Assembly (NCBI GenBank): GCA_944325575.1
Contig: CALVAR010000001.1
Span: forward strand, 1 to 64,000
From: Candidatus Gastranaerophilales bacterium
GTDB taxonomy: Bacteria; Cyanobacteriota; Vampirovibrionia; Gastranaerophilales; Gastranaerophilaceae
DNA length: 64,000 bases
Direction of reading: 5' to 3'
The notes below the pieces were generated by a model. The model saw only the letters and a program-made list of their open reading frames with translations, did not search any database and was not told the origin of the DNA. This document shows positions 53,908-62,839 of this stretch, piece after piece; the stretch's first letter is position 1, and every line of letters begins with the position of its first letter. Position numbers and translations under genes: made by a program.

Positions 53908-54165
53908 TTATTGCTGACAAACCTCTTCCTGAAGAGCTATTGATGCTATTTGATTAGACATAATAGCAACTTTTTTGATTGGTCCTGTCGGTTCTTTTTC
54001 TATAAGTTTGCCGACTGTGCTCTGTGTTCTTATCAAAGGAAGAATTTCATCAAATACTGCTTTGGGATCATCAAAATAAAGAACCATAGGAGCTGAGGCA
54101 CCTTTTAAAAATATAAGTAATGCCAGTCTTGTTTTATATTGCTGGGGTGGAAATTGTTGTGCCAT
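53908..54165 (-). CDS. small conserved-looking hypothetical protein (85 aa)
   Basis: No signal peptide. PPQQYKTRLALLIFLKGASAPMVLYFDD, then FDEILPLIRTQSTVGKLIE, reads like a compact alpha/beta domain. GGAG precedes the start. It lies 24 bases upstream of the 691-aa gene on the same strand, so co-transcription is likely. No family recognised. Confidence 0.65.
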   Translation of the reverse strand: MAQQFPPQQYKTRLALLIFLKGASAPMVLYFDDPKAVFDEILPLIRTQSTVGKLIEKEPTGPIKKVAIMSNQIASIALQEEVCQQ

Positions 54166-54251
54166 AATTTATTTCTCCTTAAATCCTCTATATATTTATT
54201 AATTTATGTCAAATATTATAAAATAGCAATATTATTTGAAATTTTAATTTG

Positions 54252-54830
54252 CTAAAATTCAATACCTTTACGTGCCTTTATTCCCTTATCCCAATAGTGT
54301 TTTATTGGTTTTATTTCCGATACAAGGTCTGCTATTTCTATAATTTCCGGCTTTGCATTTCTTCCGGTCAAAACTATCTCCATATCATCAGGTTTGTCTT
54401 TCAGAACCTGAAGCATTTCCGATAAATCTATAAGGTTTAAATCTATTGCAATATTTGCTTCATCAAGAATTATAAGCTGGTATTCGTCATTTTTTATTGC
54501 TCTTTTTGCAATTTCCCATCCGAGCTGGGCTTGTTTTTTATCTTCTTCAGATATATTTGATGAATAAACAATCCTGTCCAATCCGGCCTGTACAATTTTT
54601 ACTTTCCCTTTAAAGTCGGGAGACAGTGAGGCAAAAGAAATGAGTTCACCGTAATCATTGCCTCCTTTTGTGAACATAACAATAAGAACTCTCCAGCCTC
54701 TGCCAAGAGCCCTCATTGCCAATCCGAGTGAAGCCGTGGTTTTACCTTTGCCGTTTCCTGTATAAATCTGTATATAACCATGTTGTAAAAATTCGGGATT
54801 ATACAGTTTATTGTTGTCAGGTATGTGCAT
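54252..54830 (-). CDS. cobO: cob(I)yrinic acid a,c-diamide adenosyltransferase
   Basis: 192 residues. Walker A TGNGKGKTT (24-32) and RGWRVLIVMFTKGG are the CobO/BtuR/CobA signature. It transfers the adenosyl group from ATP to cobalt in corrinoids, making adenosylcobalamin. EANIAIDLNLI and LTGRNAKPEIIEIADLVSE are further family segments. It overlaps the start/stop junction of the XRE regulator gene by one base. No other corrin genes are adjacent, which suggests salvage more than full synthesis. Confidence 0.95.
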   Translation of the reverse strand: MHIPDNNKLYNPEFLQHGYIQIYTGNGKGKTTASLGLAMRALGRGWRVLIVMFTKGGNDYGELISFASLSPDFKGKVKIVQAGLDRIVYSSNISEEDKKQAQLGWEIAKRAIKNDEYQLIILDEANIAIDLNLIDLSEMLQVLKDKPDDMEIVLTGRNAKPEIIEIADLVSEIKPIKHYWDKGIKARKGIEF

Positions 54831-55180
54831 TATTTAATCAGTCCGCTTTCTTTCAAGAATCCTATTATTGCACAAGCACAGCTTTTTTGATACTTAATCG
54901 GTGCTTTTTGAAGAAGATTAATTGCTTCGGATAATTTTGCATCCTTGTCATACCAGCGTCTGCTGTCTTTCTGGTTGTCGTCATAGAAAAACCATTCAAC
55001 AGGCTTGTTGTAATATTGTGCAAATTTTATGAGCTCTATTACATCGACTTTCCTTTTTCCTTTTTCAATAACTGAAATGCCGGAAATAGGAAGATGCATA
55101 AGTTCTGCAATTTCTTCTTGTTTTAACCCTGACTCAATTCTAGCTATTTTTAATTTTTTACTTAATTCTTTTCTATTCAT
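54830..55180 (-). CDS. XRE-family transcriptional regulator
   Basis: 116 residues. A helix-turn-helix spans about 5-60, with the typical LKIARIESGLKQEEIAELMHLPISGISVIEKGKRK. The C-terminal half (about 65-116) is a short helical domain with YQKSCACAIIGFLKES. It overlaps cobO by one base and probably controls this transcript; the effector is unknown. Confidence 0.92.
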   Translation of the reverse strand: MNRKELSKKLKIARIESGLKQEEIAELMHLPISGISVIEKGKRKVDVIELIKFAQYYNKPVEWFFYDDNQKDSRRWYDKDAKLSEAINLLQKAPIKYQKSCACAIIGFLKESGLIK

Positions 55181-55279
55181 TTGTTTTACGATATCCAGTT
55201 TATTTATTATAATGTTAAATTACATATGTGTAAAGAATTATATTCATTTGGCTGTATAGTAGTATAATTTTTATTTGTT

Positions 55280-55843
55280 ATGAAGAATATTAAAAATATC
55301 CTGAGAAATAATGCAAAGATAATCAGAAATAACATTGAAAAAGAAATATGTTCCGATCAAATTGTTAAATATATAAAGAGTTGGTACATATATAAATCTT
55401 CTCAAAATGTTATGCTCTTTTATCCTGTCGGTTCAGAATTTTCACTGCTGGAACTTCTTAAGGATACAGATAAAAATTTCTACTTTCCTGTCGTTGATGG
55501 AAATTCAATGTATCCGGTTTTGTACGATTCAAGAAAAGGTTTTAAAACAGGAAAATATAACATCATGGAGCCGGTAGGAGAAAAACTTTGCGATTATAGT
55601 ATTCTGGATTTGATTTTTGTTCCTGCTCTTGCTGTTGATATGGAGGGCTTTCGTCTTGGATACGGCAAAGGCTATTATGACAGATTTCTTGAGCATATTT
55701 CAGACTCATGTAATAAAGCTGTTCCGATATCATCAAAACTAATATTTGATAAGTTACCAAGAGAAAATCATGACAGGTCGGTTGATTATATAATTTCTGA
55801 TAAAGGGTTGACTATATTTAGTGCCCGCCTTTTAGGTGATTAG
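55280..55843 (+). CDS. 5-formyltetrahydrofolate cyclo-ligase
   Basis: 187 residues, typical of the family (YgfA/MTHFS). It converts 5-formyl-THF to 5,10-methenyl-THF with ATP. LIFVPALAVDMEGFRLGYGKGYYDRFL is the diagnostic active-site segment near 112-138, and the first helix RNNAKIIRNNIE is the nucleotide-binding region. It forms a folate pair with folP elsewhere in the window. TATAAT at 55263-55268 lies 11 bases before the ATG, without a Shine-Dalgarno. It overlaps the convergent next gene by 26 bases. Confidence 0.95.
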   Translation: MKNIKNILRNNAKIIRNNIEKEICSDQIVKYIKSWYIYKSSQNVMLFYPVGSEFSLLELLKDTDKNFYFPVVDGNSMYPVLYDSRKGFKTGKYNIMEPVGEKLCDYSILDLIFVPALAVDMEGFRLGYGKGYYDRFLEHISDSCNKAVPISSKLIFDKLPRENHDRSVDYIISDKGLTIFSARLLGD

Positions 55844-56258
55844 GCCGTCCTATATCTATTACATCAAAAATCAGATACTTTATACCGTATATTAAAAGTC
55901 CAATGCCAAAGAATTTTGAGCTTTTCTTACCTAGTAATGCTCCTGTTGCTAGCACAGCAGGCACAATGTCCGATGCCATTTGTTTGAATGCTCCCGAAAA
56001 ATAACCGGTTATTGCATTGATTTTATCGGGCAGATTCCAGTCAGCATTGCTTCTGAAATAAAAATCTTTAAGCTGGCTTGTTGTTTCGTTTAAATCTTCC
56101 ATTCGTCTGGATCTCATATAAATATCTGTCAGACGTTCAGATGATTTGTGTTTTATATGTTCGGCAGAAGTTTTTACACCAACGTCGTGTGCGTTATAAA
56201 GCACAGTTGCTGCCGTAAGTGCGCCTGCTATTTTTGCTGCTGCATTCCATTTATTCAT
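55818..56258 (-). CDS. hypothetical protein with hydrophobic segments (146 aa)
   Basis: Residues 5-20 (AAAKIAGALTAATVLYNA) and about 102-130 (VPAVLATGALLGKKSSKFFGIGLLIYGI) are hydrophobic; the middle is basic and helical (SERLTDIYMRSRRMED). A peripheral or bitopic membrane protein is likely. The start codon overlaps the upstream gene's end by eight bases, so the pair is co-translated. No family recognised. Confidence 0.65.
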   Translation of the reverse strand: MNKWNAAAKIAGALTAATVLYNAHDVGVKTSAEHIKHKSSERLTDIYMRSRRMEDLNETTSQLKDFYFRSNADWNLPDKINAITGYFSGAFKQMASDIVPAVLATGALLGKKSSKFFGIGLLIYGIKYLIFDVIDIGRPNHLKGGH

Positions 56259-57027
56259 ACTTTGTCCTGTCGAATTTTTCTGCTTTCTTTTCTGTTTTTT
56301 CTTTTTGTTTAGGCGGGTTTGGATCTACAACTTTTACAGTTTGTCCGGCTGTCTTTAATGTTGCTTGTGCTGCATCAAGTGCATCCAGTCCGTAGCCTGA
56401 TTTGCTCTGCTGGATTTGTGCAAGAAGCTGTTGAGTCAGAGCATCGCCTTGTGCCCATCCGTTTTGCAAAATACCCATACCAACCATTTTTACATTAGAG
56501 TATTTACTTTGCAATGTTAAGTTTAACAGAGCCGTTAATGCCGGATCATTTTTTCTTGATTCATCTTCACGGAAGCGTTTCATAAGTTCTTTTGCGCCCA
56601 TAAGTTTTATATCCGGATTGTCGTTTCTAATGTAGTTTTCAAGTGTTCTGATATAATCATCCGTTAACAATACAATATCTTTTTTAGGTAAATTTTTATC
56701 CTTGGTTTCATTATTTTGCGACAATTGTGATGCACCTACGGGAACAGTCGGCTGCTGGGGTAGTGTTTGCGGGGGCTGCATTGTATAGTAACTCTTGTCA
56801 TAGGCCTGTCCCGGTTGTGCTGTATTATAAGTATTGTTTATATTTGCACCGTTCGGGTTGACAGAGGCACCAAGAATATTTATCGTTACTCCGCTTGCAC
56901 CGTTTACAGGAATTGCTCCGGGGGTATTTGTCCCGATATTAAAAGTAGCACCTGTAGTGCCGCTGTTTTGTAGCGGCATTGCCTGAGATTGATTCTGCTG
57001 TGGATAACCTACAGGATAATTTTGCAT
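56251..57027 (-). CDS. hypothetical protein with Asn/Gln-rich N-terminus (258 aa)
   Basis: Residues 1-110 are low-complexity (Gln, Asn, Pro, Gly, Thr). Residues about 113-215 are helical and resemble HEAT-like repeats (LMGAKELMKRFREDESRKND; ALTALLNLTLQSKYSNVKM; GILQNGWAQGDALTQQL). The tail is Lys-rich. No signal peptide. Overlaps the downstream gene, so the two form an operon. Unknown function. Confidence 0.65.
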   Translation of the reverse strand: MQNYPVGYPQQNQSQAMPLQNSGTTGATFNIGTNTPGAIPVNGASGVTINILGASVNPNGANINNTYNTAQPGQAYDKSYYTMQPPQTLPQQPTVPVGASQLSQNNETKDKNLPKKDIVLLTDDYIRTLENYIRNDNPDIKLMGAKELMKRFREDESRKNDPALTALLNLTLQSKYSNVKMVGMGILQNGWAQGDALTQQLLAQIQQSKSGYGLDALDAAQATLKTAGQTVKVVDPNPPKQKEKTEKKAEKFDRTKYE

Positions 57028-57288
57028 ACTTTCACCTTACACATTTCCTTATATAAATAAACGTATTTTCTGTGAAATATGTGCTATATTTTGCTTTTTC
57101 TGTTAAGAAAAGTTAACAACATTATAGGGTGTTAAGAATTGTAAACTTATATTTTATCTTGAAATGCTGGTACTGCAAGTGTTTCAGAAATTATGTGAAA
57201 TCTTTTTAAAATAATTTTTAAATATTTCTAAAGTTATAAAAAAAAATGCCGTATTCCAAAATACAGGGAAAATAAAAGGAGTCTCAAA

Positions 57289-57498
57289 ATGACAGGACCA
57301 ATAAATTTTAATCCTTTCTTAGGCGTATCAGGAACAGAAAGCATTGAACAAATCCAAGACAGAAGACAAAGTCTCCGTTTCCCGGAATTGGATTTGTCTC
57401 CGGTTGAACTTAATATGGATCAGGGACAAGACGAAGAAGGCATTATGATGCTTGAAAATATGGATTTTGATTTCAACAAAAAAATGCCCAATCAATAA
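57289..57498 (+). CDS. small acidic protein with NFNPF N-terminus (69 aa)
   Basis: MTGPINFNPFLGVSG opens the protein. The rest is acidic and disordered-looking (ELNMDQGQDEEGIMMLEN). AAAAGGAG precedes the ATG by seven bases. It is 43 bases upstream of a 783-residue protein with a similar N-terminus, so they are co-transcribed and possibly partners. No family recognised. Confidence 0.7.
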   Translation: MTGPINFNPFLGVSGTESIEQIQDRRQSLRFPELDLSPVELNMDQGQDEEGIMMLENMDFDFNKKMPNQ

Positions 57499-57541
57499 AT
57501 CAAGTTAGAAAGTTTACATTAATAAAAAAGGAGTATTGAAC

Positions 57542-59893
57542 ATGGTAGACGGCGTAAATTTTAACCCCTTTACAAACAAGGTTTGGACTACAGAAGAAAT
57601 TGAAAAGATTGATACTGACAAAAATGGTACAGTTTCTTACGCAGAGATGCAGGCTAACATCTCATGGCTGACAGGAAGTGTAGATGAAGAAGGTGAGGTT
57701 TTAATCGGTGAAGAATCCTCTTCGTCTGTTACACTTTCTGACAATGAATCGAAAATTTATAATGCTGCAGCTAAAAATGGTGTAAAGGACTCAGCTGCAG
57801 ATGCATCTCAATTGCAGCAATATATGAATACAATTATTGACAGCTATATTGAACAATATATGCAAAAAAATCCGGGACTTGACCAAAATCAGAAAAGTTC
57901 TTTAATTACTTTTATAAAAACTCAAGGATCGAACTTTATTAATAACTATTTGAGCAACAATTCCGCTGTTCCTTATGATACACAATCTGTTGCACAATCT
58001 TTAATACAGACACTTGATACTGCTGTTCAACAGAGAAATGAAGCTGCGACAGAAGTTAATAATACAATAAATGACTATAAAAATAACGTAGATGCAAATT
58101 ATGAGAAACTTTCAGCAACTACTGACAAAGCTGATGATGATTATGTGACATCTGCAGAATTCCAGCAGATGAAAGAAGAGGCTATTGCATATCTCATGGG
58201 TACAATGTTAAACGGTGCTGAGGATTCCGAATTTTTAGCAGGTTTGAATCCGAACTACAAAAATGATGCTAATTATAAAATAGCAATGGCCGCAATTAAC
58301 TCTATAAATAATGAAACTGACCCAGCAAAAATTCAGGAATATCTTGAACAGGCCAAAAATGCTCTTAGTAATTTAATTGGTACGCAGAATGCTGACGGTA
58401 CATCTAAACTTAACAATACTGTAACTACATCTGATGCATCTAAAGCTGCAGCGGAAAAAGCTGAACAAACTGCTGAATACACTGAAACTTTGACTGCAAC
58501 TATTGATGAAATGGTTGAAAACTATTCAGTTGTTCTTGAAAACCAAATGAAATATGCCAATAGCGATGGCTCTCAAATTACAGATCAGATACAAGAATAT
58601 AAAGCACAACTCACAAATATTATGAATGAGTTTTTGGCATCATATGACGGTAGCGGTAAAAATATTGAAGCTGAATTTAAAGTTTTTGCCAATGATGTAA
58701 TGAGAGAATCTCAAAAAGTACAAAATGAACTTGCTGGTATAACTTCTACGGATTCCGCAGATGCAATTGAAAAATTGGAAAATGTTGTAGACGGTATGGG
58801 TAGTTATATTAGTGATGATGAAAAACAGGAAATCGTCGATGCGTCAGTTGACTTTATAATGAATCAGCTTGCTCAGGGTATAAGTGACATATCTCTTCTG
58901 GAGCAAATATCTCCTGCTTACGCAACAAACGATAAGTTTATAGAGGCACAAGCTTTGTTAAATGGTATTGAATCATCTGCAACACCAGAAGAAGATCTTG
59001 AAAAAGTTAAACAACTTCTTACTGAAATGATGACAGAAATTGGTGCTGATAAGATTGCAGACGGTGTAAAAAACAGACAAATGCCTGAAATCACATTCTC
59101 TGATGTTGAACGAGAACAGTTTACATCTTCAATCCCCGGATATGATAACAACGCAAACATTACTTCTGCTGAGTTCAAAGGAAACTCAGGCAAAACTCAG
59201 GCAAAAAATGACTTGCAAAATAAAGCAAAAGCAATGTTAGAAAACTTGAAACCTCAGCTTTTGCAAATGATTAAAGATAAGATGGGTGCAGATTATGATG
59301 AAGATACTGCCAACAAATTAATTGATGATGCTATATATCAAACTATAAATGATATTACTGATTCTATAAATGTTGAAAAAACAAATCGTAGATTGTTAAA
59401 TAAGAACAAAAAATATGAAGCTTCAATAAGTACTCAGCAGTTAATTGATACATTTATGAATAATCTGTTGGCTAACTCAGCAAAAGATGCTGCCGGTCCT
59501 GAAGAAGGCAAAAATCCTGTTGACCGTGAAAGCGTTATGAGAAATACTTCACTTGCGGATGCATATCAGGATAAGTCGCAAACTGTTATAAGAAATGATG
59601 CCGAAGCCGCTAAAAATATTGCCAAAGCACAATTACAAATAATTGCAGCACAACTCAAAGCTCAGTTGATGAGTGAACTCGGTTCAGAATACAACTCAAC
59701 AAAAATTAATTCAATGATAGATCAGGCAATTTTAAATACTGTTGAGTCACTTCCATCTGAAACAGCTCACCATGGATTCTGGTTCTTTGGTGGTAAACAT
59801 ACAGAATATACAATCAATACAAATTCTATTGCCAACACATTCTTTGATGAATTTGACAAACTGTATGAAGAAGCTAACAAATCAAGTTCATAA
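57542..59893 (+). CDS. large helical protein with NFNPF N-terminus and EF-hand-like loop (783 aa)
   Basis: Starts at the ATG at 57542, eight bases after AAAAGGAG; a TTG two codons earlier is less likely. MVDGVNFNPFTNKVW is followed by an EF-hand-like loop DTDKNGTVSYAEM (about 25-37). The remainder is long, Asn/Asp/Glu/Gln/Ala-rich and helical, with an internal repeat: about 560-620 (AMLENLKPQLLQMIKDKMGADYD...) and about 675-735 (IIAAQLKAQLMSELGSEYN...), both followed by D-x-x-I-x-x-T and an LLxK/FFGGK segment. No signal peptide. Possibly a secreted or surface structural protein; the role is unknown. Confidence 0.75.
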   Translation: MVDGVNFNPFTNKVWTTEEIEKIDTDKNGTVSYAEMQANISWLTGSVDEEGEVLIGEESSSSVTLSDNESKIYNAAAKNGVKDSAADASQLQQYMNTIIDSYIEQYMQKNPGLDQNQKSSLITFIKTQGSNFINNYLSNNSAVPYDTQSVAQSLIQTLDTAVQQRNEAATEVNNTINDYKNNVDANYEKLSATTDKADDDYVTSAEFQQMKEEAIAYLMGTMLNGAEDSEFLAGLNPNYKNDANYKIAMAAINSINNETDPAKIQEYLEQAKNALSNLIGTQNADGTSKLNNTVTTSDASKAAAEKAEQTAEYTETLTATIDEMVENYSVVLENQMKYANSDGSQITDQIQEYKAQLTNIMNEFLASYDGSGKNIEAEFKVFANDVMRESQKVQNELAGITSTDSADAIEKLENVVDGMGSYISDDEKQEIVDASVDFIMNQLAQGISDISLLEQISPAYATNDKFIEAQALLNGIESSATPEEDLEKVKQLLTEMMTEIGADKIADGVKNRQMPEITFSDVEREQFTSSIPGYDNNANITSAEFKGNSGKTQAKNDLQNKAKAMLENLKPQLLQMIKDKMGADYDEDTANKLIDDAIYQTINDITDSINVEKTNRRLLNKNKKYEASISTQQLIDTFMNNLLANSAKDAAGPEEGKNPVDRESVMRNTSLADAYQDKSQTVIRNDAEAAKNIAKAQLQIIAAQLKAQLMSELGSEYNSTKINSMIDQAILNTVESLPSETAHHGFWFFGGKHTEYTINTNSIANTFFDEFDKLYEEANKSSS

Positions 59894-59913
59894 TTTGACG
59901 ACATCTACCATTT

Positions 59914-59950
59914 TAAAAAGCAGGGATTTATCTTCCCTGCTTTTTATTTT
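59914..59950 (+). terminator. terminator of the NFNPF operon
   Basis: AAAAAGCAGGGA (59915-59926) and TCCCTGCTTTTT (59934-59945) pair around seven bases, then T-rich. Its T-run also contains the -10 box (TATAAT, 59950-59955) of the next gene, six bases before its ATG. Confidence 0.85.
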
Positions 59951-59961
59951 ATAATAAATTT

Positions 59962-60558
59962 ATGGATGTGGATATTTCAAATGAACCGGTGGCTTATACG
60001 AGTGATTTCCCCCAGCATTTATGCAACATGTGCGGTAAGTGCTGCAAGGCAATAACGACTCCATATACTTATGATGAACTTGTGGATTTGGCTAAGCAGG
60101 GGCAGGAAGAGGCAAGAGTTTTTGTTGAGGTTTTTGTAAGATATAACTCTGTAGACGAGGCAAGAGCTGCTGTGCCGGATCATGTAGAAAATATTTTGCA
60201 GCAGCTTAGAAAAAACAATCCCAATCTTGATGAAACTAAGGTTACGTTTTACCATTGTCCTCATCTTACAGAGGATAACAAATGTTCTATCCATGCTACA
60301 CGCCCTGACTGCTGCCGCAGGGCTCCAAGAAACGGTTGGTCCTTATTTCCTCCTGATTGCGGGTTTAAAGGATGGCAGTTTCAGCATAAAGAAAGAGTTA
60401 AAGCTTCTGTTCGGAAATTAAAAGAATATCTTCTTGAATTAGAGCTTTTGCCGGATGATTTTGTCCTTAAAGAAAGAAATAAAACAGTAAAAGAGATGAA
60501 GGATTTTATCAAAGAAAAAATTGCACCCTGGAGAAAATACGGCGCTGATTTATGGTAG
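59962..60558 (+). CDS. YkgJ-family cysteine cluster protein (198 aa)
   Basis: CNMCGKCCKA near 17-26, then HCPHLTEDNKCSIHATRPDCCRRAP near 95-115 and PPDCGFKGW near 121-129, the CxxCxxCC...C...C...CC pattern of YkgJ/UPF0153 proteins, presumed metal or Fe-S binding with unknown function. It is the second family member in the window; its insert between the first and second Cys groups is longer than in the 26125-26550 protein. The ATG at 59962 follows TATAAT by six bases with no Shine-Dalgarno. Confidence 0.9.
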   Translation: MDVDISNEPVAYTSDFPQHLCNMCGKCCKAITTPYTYDELVDLAKQGQEEARVFVEVFVRYNSVDEARAAVPDHVENILQQLRKNNPNLDETKVTFYHCPHLTEDNKCSIHATRPDCCRRAPRNGWSLFPPDCGFKGWQFQHKERVKASVRKLKEYLLELELLPDDFVLKERNKTVKEMKDFIKEKIAPWRKYGADLW

Positions 60559-60605
60559 ATACCTTATTGTTTTAATGCAGCGATGCTATTTATTATGTAA
60601 AAAGT

Positions 60606-60761
60606 TGTCATCCTGAGGAGCAAAGCGAGCTCAGGATCTTACCGGCTTTGAATTTGTGTATCAGACTGGTAAGATTCTGAACACAGCAATATTTTTGCAG
60701 CAAAGCACATTTAATGCTTCAGAATGACATTTGTTGAGTTGGGCAGGTATGCCCAACCTAC
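60606..60761 (-). repeat. dispersed ~155-bp intergenic element, copy B (inverted)
   Basis: Read on the minus strand it shows the same ordered blocks as copy A at 35655-35807: GTAGGTTGGGCATAC, ATGTCATTCTGAAGC, GTGTTCAGAATCTTAC and a terminal CTCAGGATGAC. Confidence 0.8.
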
Positions 60762-60764
60762 CTC

Positions 60765-60806
60765 CTCTCATAAAAGCAACATTTAGTTGCTTTTATTCGG
60801 CAGAGT
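60765..60806. repeat. dispersed stem-loop repeat, copy 3
   Basis: CTCTC, stem ATAAAAGCAAC / GTTGCTTTTAT (60770-60780/60786-60796), then TCGGCAGAGT. Same flanks as copies 1 and 2, different stem. Confidence 0.65.
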
Positions 60807-60839
60807 CTCTAAAAAATGATAATTAATCATTTTTTAGAG
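60807..60839. repeat. 14-bp perfect palindrome
   Basis: CTCTAAAAAATGAT (60807-60820) and ATCATTTTTTAGAG (60826-60839) with loop AATTA, abutting copy 3 of the stem-loop repeat. It could act as a terminator for the converging genes. Confidence 0.7.
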
Positions 60840-60924
60840 TTCTTGGAACGAAAAAATGAAATATCTGCTCTCTAATGCGAAATATTTGTTTTTACATAAT
60901 ACATATTATCAATATGACAATTTT

Positions 60925-62778
60925 TTATTTTTTAAAATTTTTTATAAAATTTTCCACTTTTTGCATAAACGGTTGTGCGTTTTCTGCTTTCAGTTCGTCA
61001 TATTTCTGCTGCAGGACTTTTGCTATATTGGGTGAATCAACTGTATCAATTTTGTTTTTCAACAAATTGAGAGCCTGTTTTAGCTTGTTATTCCTTTTCA
61101 GAAAATCCACATATTCATATATTATCAAGTTATTAAAAGGTTCCTGCCTCAATGCGTATGAATAGTAGTTTGCTGCATTAAAATAGTCTCCGGCCTTGTC
61201 TGCCGCCTGTGCTGCACTGTATAAATAGTCAACATTAAGCTCATCAAGCATAGAAGCTTCTTTGTAATACAAAAATGCAGTGTCGTATTCCTGTGCATCA
61301 AAATATAATTTTGCTAAAAATGCATAATATGTGTGGTCTGCAGGTTGAAGTGACACTGCGACTTTTGCACATTCAATAGAGCGATTTTTAAGCCCCTGTG
61401 CAGCATATATTTCTGCTTTGTATTTGTATGCTTCAGCACAGCTGTTATCAAGTTTGATTGCATTGTCAGCTATCTTTAATGCTTCAGAATATTTATGCTG
61501 CTTTATGTACAATTTTGCCTGCATAAGATGAGCAAAAATGAAATGTTTGTTTAGATATAAAACTTTTGTAATTATGTCCTGAGCAGTTTGGTATTGTTCC
61601 AGTTCACAGTAGCAATCTGCAAGTTCGCTTAGATACTCAAGCGATTCAGGCTTGATGTTAAGAGCATTTTGTAAACATTCAACAGCTTCTTTATAAAGAG
61701 GAAATTCTTTATATATTTTTGCCATTGCATAATACAAAAAGTCATTGTTTGTTATAGTTTGCGACAATTTTTGTAGTGAATTTTTTGCATCAATGATATT
61801 TCCGTTTCTCGCATTAATCATTGCTTTTAGTATAATCGCATCTGTATAGTTTGCATCAAGCTCAAGTATATGATCTGTGCTTTCCATGGCTTTTTTATAA
61901 TCATGCCTTTCATAATAGAGATATGCTAGGGCATAATTATAAACAAGATTTGTCGGCTCCAAAGATACTGCTTTTTTGAAGGATTGCTCCGCTTCCATCA
62001 GCCAGCCGTTTAATGAATATGCAGTACCAAGGTTGTAATGGTAGAATGCATTATTCTGTTCAATTTTTATTGCAAATTGGAAATAATTTATTGCATCACC
62101 AATTTTGTGCTGGTCAAGTTTTAAAAGCCCCAGATAATTATATGTTCTGTCGCATTGGATTTCATCCAATATGCTGTTAAAAAGCTTTTCTGCATCAGCA
62201 TCCTGATGTTTTTGATAATAAATTACACCAAGATAAAATCTTGCATCGGTGTTCTGCGGATAAAGTTTTATAATTTCCTGAAATATGCCGATAGCTTTAA
62301 AAATTTGATTTAACTTTAGTCTTGCATAGCCCTCAATCAATAAAAGAGTCTCATTTTTCCTCTCTTCATAATTAAATTTAGATGCTTCTATCTCTTCAAT
62401 AATTGTATTGTATTGATTGCATTCGTTTAGCATTTCTAAATATGTGACAAAGTTCTCTATTTCAGGGGAAAGTTTATAGAGCTTTTGTGCATATTCAAGA
62501 GCCTTTGCATATTTTTTATTGATTTTATTAATATTTACTACTATTTTGAGCGTATCTATGTGTTCAGGATCAATTTCAAGAATTTTTTCTGCATATTCAA
62601 GTGAACGCTCAAAATTATTCATTAAAAAGTAGAGCTGCGATATTTGTGATAATATTTCAATATTATCGCTGTCTATACAGAGCGCCTTATACAAAGCTTC
62701 TATAGCTTGTTTATAATGCTTTTCTTCCTGAAACTGAAAAGCCTGTTTTAAAAATTTTGCTGTTAACCCTTCACTCAT
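60925..62778 (-). CDS. large TPR repeat protein (617 aa)
   Basis: TPR units run almost end to end from about residue 10 to 590, for example YKQAIEALYKALCIDSDNIE, AINYFQFAIKIEQNNAFYHY and AVECLQNALNIKPESLEYLS. No signal peptide or membrane helix. The C-terminus is basic and hydrophobic (MQKVENFIKNFKK). It ends the operon that starts with the ExbB/ExbD genes, separated by 61 bases, so it may be part of that energy-transduction or envelope system. The role is unknown. Confidence 0.85.
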   Translation of the reverse strand: MSEGLTAKFLKQAFQFQEEKHYKQAIEALYKALCIDSDNIEILSQISQLYFLMNNFERSLEYAEKILEIDPEHIDTLKIVVNINKINKKYAKALEYAQKLYKLSPEIENFVTYLEMLNECNQYNTIIEEIEASKFNYEERKNETLLLIEGYARLKLNQIFKAIGIFQEIIKLYPQNTDARFYLGVIYYQKHQDADAEKLFNSILDEIQCDRTYNYLGLLKLDQHKIGDAINYFQFAIKIEQNNAFYHYNLGTAYSLNGWLMEAEQSFKKAVSLEPTNLVYNYALAYLYYERHDYKKAMESTDHILELDANYTDAIILKAMINARNGNIIDAKNSLQKLSQTITNNDFLYYAMAKIYKEFPLYKEAVECLQNALNIKPESLEYLSELADCYCELEQYQTAQDIITKVLYLNKHFIFAHLMQAKLYIKQHKYSEALKIADNAIKLDNSCAEAYKYKAEIYAAQGLKNRSIECAKVAVSLQPADHTYYAFLAKLYFDAQEYDTAFLYYKEASMLDELNVDYLYSAAQAADKAGDYFNAANYYSYALRQEPFNNLIIYEYVDFLKRNNKLKQALNLLKNKIDTVDSPNIAKVLQQKYDELKAENAQPFMQKVENFIKNFKK

Positions 62779-62839
62779 AAATCCATTATATTGTTATTCC
62801 TGACACTCGTAAAGTACTTTGCTTAAATATACTTTAATC

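Larger units (their letters stand above)
60559..60924. other. gene-free region with three repeat elements
   Basis: 366 bases containing the inverted dispersed element (60606-60761), a stem-loop repeat (60765-60806) and a 14-bp palindrome (60807-60839). No supported gene. Confidence 0.8.
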
